From NCBI GenBank assembly GCA_934481505.1, contig CAKSPP010000006.1, forward strand, positions 1-19,048: a stretch of 19,048 nt of DNA. The letters are read 5' to 3'. Under the pieces are notes generated by a model that was not told the DNA's origin, did not search any database, and saw only the letters and a list, made by a program, of their open reading frames with translations. Numbering within the stretch: the stretch's first letter is position 1; every line of letters starts with the position of its first letter. Position numbers and translations under genes: made by a program. This DNA comes from an uncultured Eubacteriales bacterium (lineage in GTDB: Bacteria > Bacillota > Clostridia > Oscillospirales > UBA644). This document shows, piece after piece, positions 13,923 to 19,048 of the stretch.

Positions 13923-15225
13923 TATTTTCCCTCTTTTCTGCAATATCTCTTATTATTGAAAGAGCTCTCTGCGAGAGTGCTTCCTTTTTCTCTTTTTTCT
14001 TCGTCCTTGTTTCAAGCGGGTCAAAAAGCCCGAAATTAACATTCATCGGCTGGAATTTTTCGATATTTTTGTCGCTTATGTATTTCGCGAGCGAGCCTAT
14101 TGCCGTTTTGCCTCCGAAAATTATCGGTTCGGAAGACACAGCGTTAAGTCCCGCGACAAGTCCCGACGCCGCCGATTCGAGATATCCCTCGACGCCCGTC
14201 ATCTGTCCCGCGAAGAAAAGCCCTTTTTGCTTTCTCGTTTCGTAGGTTTCCGAAAGGCATTTCGGCGAATTTATAAAGGTGTTGCGGTGCATTACGCCGA
14301 ATCTGACAAATTCCGCGTTTTCAAGCCCCGGAATAAGCGAAAAAACTCTTTTCTGCTCTCCGAATTTGAGGTGGGTCTGAAATCCGACGATATTATAAAG
14401 CGACGACGCGGAGTTGTCTTTTCGCAGCTGTACTACTGCTTCGTATCTTTCCCCCGTTTCGGGGTTTTCAAGACCTACCGGCTTTAACGGCCCGAAAAGC
14501 AGAGTGTCTCTGCCGCGTTTCGCCATAACCTCGACCGGCATACACCCCTCGAAAACATTGTCGTTTTCAAAGCCGTGCAGCTCGGCGGTTTCGGCGTTTA
14601 TAAGCTCGGTGTAAAATCGGTCGTATTCCTCTTTTGTCATCGGGCAGTTTATATAGTCCGCCGTGCCTTTGCCGTAACGCGACGCGAAAAAAGCCTTTTC
14701 CATGTCAACGCTTTCGGCGGTGACTATCGGAGCTGCGGCGTCGAAAAAGTAAAGGGAATCCATTCCGAAGAATTCTTTTATTTTTTCGGCGAGCAGGTCG
14801 GAAGTCAAGGGCCCTGTCGCAATAACTGTCGGACGGTCAAAGGTAAGGGTGTCTGTTTCTTTTGACACGACCGTGATATTCGGGTGCGAGCGTATTTTTT
14901 CGGTGACGAGCGAGGAAAACGCTTCGCGGTCGACCGCCAAAGCCCCTCCCGCAGGAACTCGGGTTTTGTCGGCACATTCCATAATTACCGAACCGAGCAG
15001 CCGCATTTCCTCTTTTAAGAGACCTATCGCGTTTTTAAGACCCTCGGCACGCAGCGAATTCGAACATACAAGCTCGGCAAAACCGTCGGTTTTGTGGGCG
15101 GGAGTCTTTTTTTCGGGTTTCATTTCGTAAAGGGTTACTTTCGCCCCCGAATTTGCCGCCTGCCACGCAGCTTCGCAGCCCGCAAGCCCCGCACCTATAA
15201 CGTTTATTTCTTTATTTTGCAGCAT
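13906..15225 (-). CDS. trmFO: Folate/FAD-dependent tRNA uracil-54 C5-methyltransferase TrmFO
   Basis: TrmFO makes ribothymidine at position 54 of tRNA from 5,10-methylenetetrahydrofolate with FAD. The 439-aa protein opens with the dinucleotide-binding GAGLAGCEAA (11-20), followed by TDGFAELVCSNSLR (46-59). Cys54 and Cys228 (in EGCMPVEVMAKRG) correspond to the two functionally important cysteines of Bacillus TrmFO. FAGQMTGVEGYLESAASGL near residue 345 is the second FAD-contact motif. The start overlaps the end of topA by 14 bases and the end overlaps plsX by 17, so the three genes are translationally coupled. The topA-trmFO order is common in Firmicutes. Confidence 0.97.
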   Translation of the reverse strand: MLQNKEINVIGAGLAGCEAAWQAANSGAKVTLYEMKPEKKTPAHKTDGFAELVCSNSLRAEGLKNAIGLLKEEMRLLGSVIMECADKTRVPAGGALAVDREAFSSLVTEKIRSHPNITVVSKETDTLTFDRPTVIATGPLTSDLLAEKIKEFFGMDSLYFFDAAAPIVTAESVDMEKAFFASRYGKGTADYINCPMTKEEYDRFYTELINAETAELHGFENDNVFEGCMPVEVMAKRGRDTLLFGPLKPVGLENPETGERYEAVVQLRKDNSASSLYNIVGFQTHLKFGEQKRVFSLIPGLENAEFVRFGVMHRNTFINSPKCLSETYETRKQKGLFFAGQMTGVEGYLESAASGLVAGLNAVSSEPIIFGGKTAIGSLAKYISDKNIEKFQPMNVNFGLFDPLETRTKKKEKKEALSQRALSIIRDIAEKRENNEDNR

Positions 15226-17395
15226 TTTTCTTTATTGCCTCTTCGTAGTCGCAGCCCTCTTTTTCGCAGACGAGATTTCCCGCGTGCTTAAAAAGGGTCG
15301 AACCGCAGTTCGGACAGGTCTTTTTTGTCGGAGTGTCCCATGTCATAAAGCCGCAGCCCTTATAGTCTTCGCAGCTGAAATAGGTCTTTCCTTTTTTCGT
15401 TTTTCTCACAAGCAGCTTTTTGCCGCACTTCGGGCAGCTGCCGTCAGCTTCGACATTTATCGACTTTGTGTTCTTGCAAGCAGGATAGTTCGAGCAGGCA
15501 AGGAATTTTCCGTAGCGGCTGACTTTATAGACCATTTTGCTGCCGCATTTTTCGCAGATTTCGTCGCTTTCTTCGGTTTCCGCCTGCAATTTTACCTTTT
15601 CGAGATTTTTCTCGGCGGCGGAAAGTTCTGCCATAAAGGGAGCGTAAAATTCGGTCATTACGTTAAGGAAAGTGTCTTTTCCCTCTTCAATGGCGTCGAG
15701 TTTCTTTTCCATATCGGCGGTAAAGGAAACATCGACGATATCATTGAAGTTTTTGACCATGATATCGGTCGTTATATAGCCGAGTTCTGTCGGAACGAGC
15801 GATTTTCCCTCTTTTTCGACATAGCGGCGTTCCTGAATCGTGCTTACGGTCGGGGCGTAGGTCGAAGGTCTTCCTATTCCGTTTTCTTCCATTGCCCGGA
15901 TAAGGGAAGCCTCGGTATATCTTGACGGCGGCTGGGTGAATTTCTGCTCGGTTTTGAGCTGTTTGAAGTTCAGCTTGTCGCCCTCGTTTAAGTCGGGATA
16001 TTTTCCGCCCTTTTCTTCGGCGTCGCCGTCGTCGTAAAGACAGGTAAAGCCCTTGAAGCGGACGACCGAGTCGCTGCCTTTGAACAGATATTTGCCTGCG
16101 GTAATGTCCGCTGTCTGAACGTCGTAAACGGCAGGCGACATACGGCTTGCGGTAAAGCGTGACCAAATGAGCTTATAAAGTCTGTACTGCTCCGAGGTGA
16201 GACTGTCTTTTATTCTTTCGGGAGTCAGGAAGACATCCGTCGGGCGGATAGCCTCGTGAGCGTCCTGAGCTCCCGCTTTTGTCTTGTAAAATACGGGTTT
16301 TTCGGGTGCGTATTCGTTTCCGTATTCCGATTTTATAAAGGTTTCCGCTGCGGCGGAAGCTTCCGCGGAAATTCTCAAAGAGTCGGTTCTCATGTAGGTT
16401 ATAAGACCGACAAGGCCCATTCCCTTTATTTCAACGCCCTCGTAAAGTGCCTGTGCGACCCTCATTGTCGTCGCAGGTCTCATGTTGAGCCTTGCCGAAG
16501 CGTCCTGCTGCATTGAGGAGGTCGTGAACGGCGGTCTCGGAGAACGCGTTTTTTCCTGTTTTTTGACGGAAGAAACGATATAGTCTTTTCCGTCGAGTTC
16601 TGCAACTATCTTCTTTACTTCGTCTTCGCTTGACGGAACTATTTTCTTTTTATCCGTTCCGTGAAATCTTGCCGAATATCTCTTCTGTCCGTTTGCGAAA
16701 ATCGCGTCGATATTCCAATATTCTTCCGATTTGAACGCCTTTATCTCGTTTTCGCGGTCAACGACAAGACGGGTGACGACCGACTGAACTCTTCCTGCGG
16801 AAAGTCCTTTCTTGACTTTTTTCCAGAGAAGCGGCGACAGTTTGTAACCGACTATTCGGTCAAGCACGCGGCGTGTCTGCTGTGCGTAGAAAAGGTCGCT
16901 GTCGATTTTTCGGGGGTGAGCGACTCCGTTTTTGACGGCGTTTTTCGTGATTTCGTTAAAAGTAACTCTCGTTTCGGAATTTTCATCTATTCCGAGAACC
17001 TTTGCAAGATGCCAGGCTATGGCTTCTCCCTCGCGGTCAGGGTCGGTTGCGAGATAAATTTTGTCGCTCTGCTTTGCCGCTGCGACAAGCTCTTTTATCA
17101 GAGCTGGTTTTCCGTCCTTGCGGGAAACGATATATTCCGGTTCGAAGCCGTGTTCAACATCAACGCCGAGACGGGAAGCGGGCAAGTCTCTGATATGACC
17201 TTTCGAGCTCATTACTTCGAAATTCCCGTCAAGATATTTCTTTATGGTTTTTGCCTTTGACGGAGACTCGACTATGAGCAGGTTTTCAATCTTTTCCGCT
17301 TTTTTTGCAGGGGGACGTCCGACCTTTCTTTTGGTTGCGGGCGTTTTCGCGGTTGCCGTCTTCTTGGCGGCGGTCGTTTTCTTGGTTGTTGCCAT
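15212..17395 (-). CDS. topA: DNA topoisomerase I with basic N-terminal tail
   Basis: A type IA topoisomerase that relaxes negative supercoils behind transcription. The 727-aa protein has a Toprim domain (IVESPSKAKTI at 41-51, GHIRDLP 66-72, DPDREGEA 118-125), then domains II-IV with the catalytic Tyr334 in GLITYMRTDS, and three C-terminal four-cysteine zinc ribbons (around 610-640, 655-685 and 690-715, each CxxC...C). Unusual is an N-terminal extension of about 36 residues made of Ala, Thr and Lys, ending in KRKVGRPPAKK, an AT-hook-like core resembling histone-H1-type tails; many relatives begin directly with the Toprim domain. It may add non-specific or AT-rich DNA affinity. The start has AGGAG. 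It follows dprA by 28 bases and overlaps trmFO. Confidence 0.96.
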   Translation of the reverse strand: MATTKKTTAAKKTATAKTPATKRKVGRPPAKKAEKIENLLIVESPSKAKTIKKYLDGNFEVMSSKGHIRDLPASRLGVDVEHGFEPEYIVSRKDGKPALIKELVAAAKQSDKIYLATDPDREGEAIAWHLAKVLGIDENSETRVTFNEITKNAVKNGVAHPRKIDSDLFYAQQTRRVLDRIVGYKLSPLLWKKVKKGLSAGRVQSVVTRLVVDRENEIKAFKSEEYWNIDAIFANGQKRYSARFHGTDKKKIVPSSEDEVKKIVAELDGKDYIVSSVKKQEKTRSPRPPFTTSSMQQDASARLNMRPATTMRVAQALYEGVEIKGMGLVGLITYMRTDSLRISAEASAAAETFIKSEYGNEYAPEKPVFYKTKAGAQDAHEAIRPTDVFLTPERIKDSLTSEQYRLYKLIWSRFTASRMSPAVYDVQTADITAGKYLFKGSDSVVRFKGFTCLYDDGDAEEKGGKYPDLNEGDKLNFKQLKTEQKFTQPPSRYTEASLIRAMEENGIGRPSTYAPTVSTIQERRYVEKEGKSLVPTELGYITTDIMVKNFNDIVDVSFTADMEKKLDAIEEGKDTFLNVMTEFYAPFMAELSAAEKNLEKVKLQAETEESDEICEKCGSKMVYKVSRYGKFLACSNYPACKNTKSINVEADGSCPKCGKKLLVRKTKKGKTYFSCEDYKGCGFMTWDTPTKKTCPNCGSTLFKHAGNLVCEKEGCDYEEAIKKNAAK

Positions 17396-17423
17396 ATTTT
17401 TCTCCTGTATATAAAGGTTTTTT

Positions 17424-18629
17424 TCAGCGAATCAAATGCCAGAGTCCTCCGGGGACTTCTTCGACGGTTCCGTCAAACTGCATCGTTTGCAGCTCGGTTA
17501 TGACTTCCGAAAACGGAAGCGAAAGCTTTGAACAGATTGCGTCGGCGGAAAGAGCGTCGCTTTTAAGCAGGGTGTAAATTTCCTTTTGCGTGCCTTCAAG
17601 CACCGGGTCGAAAAGCTTTTTTACCGCTGCCTCTTTTTTTATTTTCGGCTTCGGTTTCTGTTTTTGAACGGGCTTTTTTTGCACGGGTGCGGGCGGGGCG
17701 TGCTTTTTTTCTTTGAGCTTTGTTATAAATTCGTCCCTGTCGGGTAGTTTGCCTTTGAAAATCGCGGAGTATTCATCGAAAATATCAAGACTGCTCCGAC
17801 AGAGTATTGCCCCCGCTTTTATAAGGTCGTTCGTACCCTTCGAGGCGGTATCCGAAAGAGAACCGGGCAGGGCGAAAACGGGTTTTGCCATTTTTCTTGC
17901 GTGACTGACGGTTATCATGGTTCCGCTTTTTTCTTCGGCACAGATAACAAGCGTCGCGTCGGAAATTGCCGCAAGAATTCTGTTCCGTTTTATGAAATGA
18001 TGACGGAGAGCCTTTTCGTGCGGAAGATATTCCGAAAGGATTATCCCGTTTTCAAGGGAAAGGCGGCGAGCCTCTCTGTCGGTTTCGGAATATACCGTTT
18101 CAATTCCGCAGGGAAGAACCGTCACGGTTTTTCCGCCTGCGAGCAACGCACCTTTCTTTGCGAAAGTGTCGGCTCCCGCGGCAACGCCCGTTACGGTTAT
18201 AAAGTCGGCAAAGGAAAGGTCATAACAGATTTTCGAGGCAATCTTTCCGTATGCAAGCGAGCATTTCCGACTTCCGACGACCGTCAGCGACGGCAACTTT
18301 GAAAAGTCGGGCATTTTGCCTTTTCCGAAAAGCAGAACGGGCGGATTTTCGGTGTCGCGTAAAAGCGGCGGATAGTTCGACGAGAAAAAAGTGTAAATGT
18401 CGATATCTTTTTCCTTGCAGAATTTTTCAAGCTCTTCGGCTTCCGAAAGATCTTTATTTTTTAATTTCGCAATTTCGTGCGAAGTGAAAATATCTTTATT
18501 GAAATCTTTTTCTTCGGCTTTGTATATTTCTTCGAACGAACCGAAAGTGCGGAGTGCTTTTACCGACGAGTCGCTTGCCGCACCGAAGCGTAAAACGAGC
18601 CAAAGTGCGTAAACCGTGCTGTTTTCCAC
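17424..18629 (-). CDS. dprA: DNA processing protein DprA (Smf)
   Basis: DprA binds single-stranded DNA and loads RecA during natural transformation; in many non-competent bacteria it is kept in the dprA-topA gene pair seen here. The 401-aa protein has an N-terminal SAM-like helical part (about 1-75), the Rossmann-like DprA core (about 80-300) with VVGSRKCSLAYG (117-128), TGVAAGAD (147-154), HHFIKRNRILA and KSGTMITV, and a C-terminal winged-helix-like domain (about 345-401). A proline/lysine-rich linker (KKPVQKQKPKPKIKKE) separates the last two. The core motif is TGVAAGAD where most relatives have SGLARGID, a mild divergence near the DNA-binding surface. It follows the methyltransferase gene by 18 bases. 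Transformation cannot be inferred from this gene alone. Confidence 0.93.
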   Translation of the reverse strand: MENSTVYALWLVLRFGAASDSSVKALRTFGSFEEIYKAEEKDFNKDIFTSHEIAKLKNKDLSEAEELEKFCKEKDIDIYTFFSSNYPPLLRDTENPPVLLFGKGKMPDFSKLPSLTVVGSRKCSLAYGKIASKICYDLSFADFITVTGVAAGADTFAKKGALLAGGKTVTVLPCGIETVYSETDREARRLSLENGIILSEYLPHEKALRHHFIKRNRILAAISDATLVICAEEKSGTMITVSHARKMAKPVFALPGSLSDTASKGTNDLIKAGAILCRSSLDIFDEYSAIFKGKLPDRDEFITKLKEKKHAPPAPVQKKPVQKQKPKPKIKKEAAVKKLFDPVLEGTQKEIYTLLKSDALSADAICSKLSLPFSEVITELQTMQFDGTVEEVPGGLWHLIR

Positions 18630-18647
18630 TCCGATCCCTCCGTTTTT

Positions 18648-19048
18648 TTATTTGCCGAATTTATACATTAAAATGGTTGCCGCCGCTGCGGCGTTAAGGC
18701 TTTCCGCGTCGGGTAAAATCGGGATAAACACCCGTCTGCCCGCAGCGTCCGACGCCTCTTTCGAAACCCCCGTGCTTTCGTTCCCGATAATGAACGCGAC
18801 TTTTCCGCCGTTTTCGATTTCGTCGGGAGTAACGGCTTCTTTGTGAAGCTCCGCCGAAAAGACCGAAAACCCTTCCGAAATGAGTTCCGAAACCTTTGTC
18901 GGAATGTCAGCTTTTTCGATATAGCATTTCTGCAAAGTTCCTGCCGAACTTCTTACCGATTTCGCGGAAAACGGGTTTGCCGAGCCGTCGGAATAGATAA
19001 CTCCGAAGCCGAAAGCCGCCGCACTTCTTATTATCGTTCCCATATTTC
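18648..19048 (-). CDS. SpoU/TrmH family RNA 2'-O-methyltransferase, partial
   Basis: The window edge cuts this gene: the frame stays open beyond an internal ATG at 19043, and the preceding codon (Asn) completes the family motif NMGTIIRSAAAFG, which is not a start. The visible 132 residues are the C-terminal SPOUT domain: motif 1 as above, motif 2 FIIGNESTGVS and motif 3 IPILPDAESLNAAAAATILMY with the SLN core that binds SAM in the trefoil knot. Members methylate ribose in tRNA or 23S rRNA; which substrate this one uses cannot be told from the fragment. It is the most upstream gene visible in the operon; the promoter is outside the window. Confidence 0.92.
   Translation of the reverse strand, partial: NMGTIIRSAAAFGFGVIYSDGSANPFSAKSVRSSAGTLQKCYIEKADIPTKVSELISEGFSVFSAELHKEAVTPDEIENGGKVAFIIGNESTGVSKEASDAAGRRVFIPILPDAESLNAAAAATILMYKFGK

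Noticed and set aside
13035..14039. Plus-strand open frame of 334 codons opposite plsX
   Set aside because: It is a shadow of plsX and the end of trmFO, of low-complexity composition.
17402..17434. Promoter-like TTGATT-16-TATATA on the minus strand before topA
   Set aside because: The -10 box would lie only 12 bases from the topA ATG, so transcription would start inside or past the ribosome binding site; co-transcription with dprA is more likely.

Overview
The window looks like chromosomal DNA from an anaerobic, spore-former-related Firmicute (class Clostridia, perhaps an Oscillospirales- or Christensenellales-type gut lineage). The basis is a Soj/Spo0J-type parA-parB pair with Bacillus/Clostridium-type parS sites, a spoVG gene, the housekeeping cluster dprA-topA-trmFO-plsX-acp-rnc, strong GGAGG-type ribosome binding sites and moderate GC content. 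Genus cannot be fixed from the sequence. Almost everything is on the minus strand; only an XRE regulator, a small membrane protein, spoVG and a candidate non-coding RNA lie on the plus strand.

Left part (1-4423): a 70-aa XRE repressor (+) with its own hairpin terminator faces the end of a parA-parB-serS operon (-). A good sigma-A promoter (TTGATT-17-TATACT) drives parA, and a weaker divergent promoter faces a small one-helix membrane protein. Beyond that gene is a non-coding stretch, a minus-strand terminator, and three parS centromere sites at exactly 38-bp intervals (starts 4324, 4362, 4400). ParB made here would load on these sites.

Middle (4424-7877): a large secreted lipoprotein with a GH42-like TIM-barrel fold (-), whose transcript apparently runs through the parS sites to the terminator. 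Next come a compact inverted-repeat element followed by seven Ts on the plus strand (candidate structured RNA), murC (-) and divergent spoVG (+).

Right part (7872-19048): eleven minus-strand genes with gaps of 28 bp or less or short overlaps form one probable long operon. In transcription order these are a SpoU/TrmH-type RNA methyltransferase (cut by the window edge), dprA, topA, trmFO, plsX, an acyl-carrier-like protein, rnc, a radical SAM protein, a polytopic membrane protein, dCMP deaminase and a GH36 alpha-galactosidase. The GH36 stop overlaps the spoVG stop by 6 bp.

The points most worth a second look are: (1) the acpP-position gene encodes an intact ACP-like fold in which the phosphopantetheine serine is replaced by glutamate; (2) the evenly phased triple parS array in what looks like a transcribed 3' UTR; (3) the structured element at 6024-6122; (4) the GH42-like lipoprotein lacking an obvious NE acid/base motif. 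The rest is standard housekeeping content.
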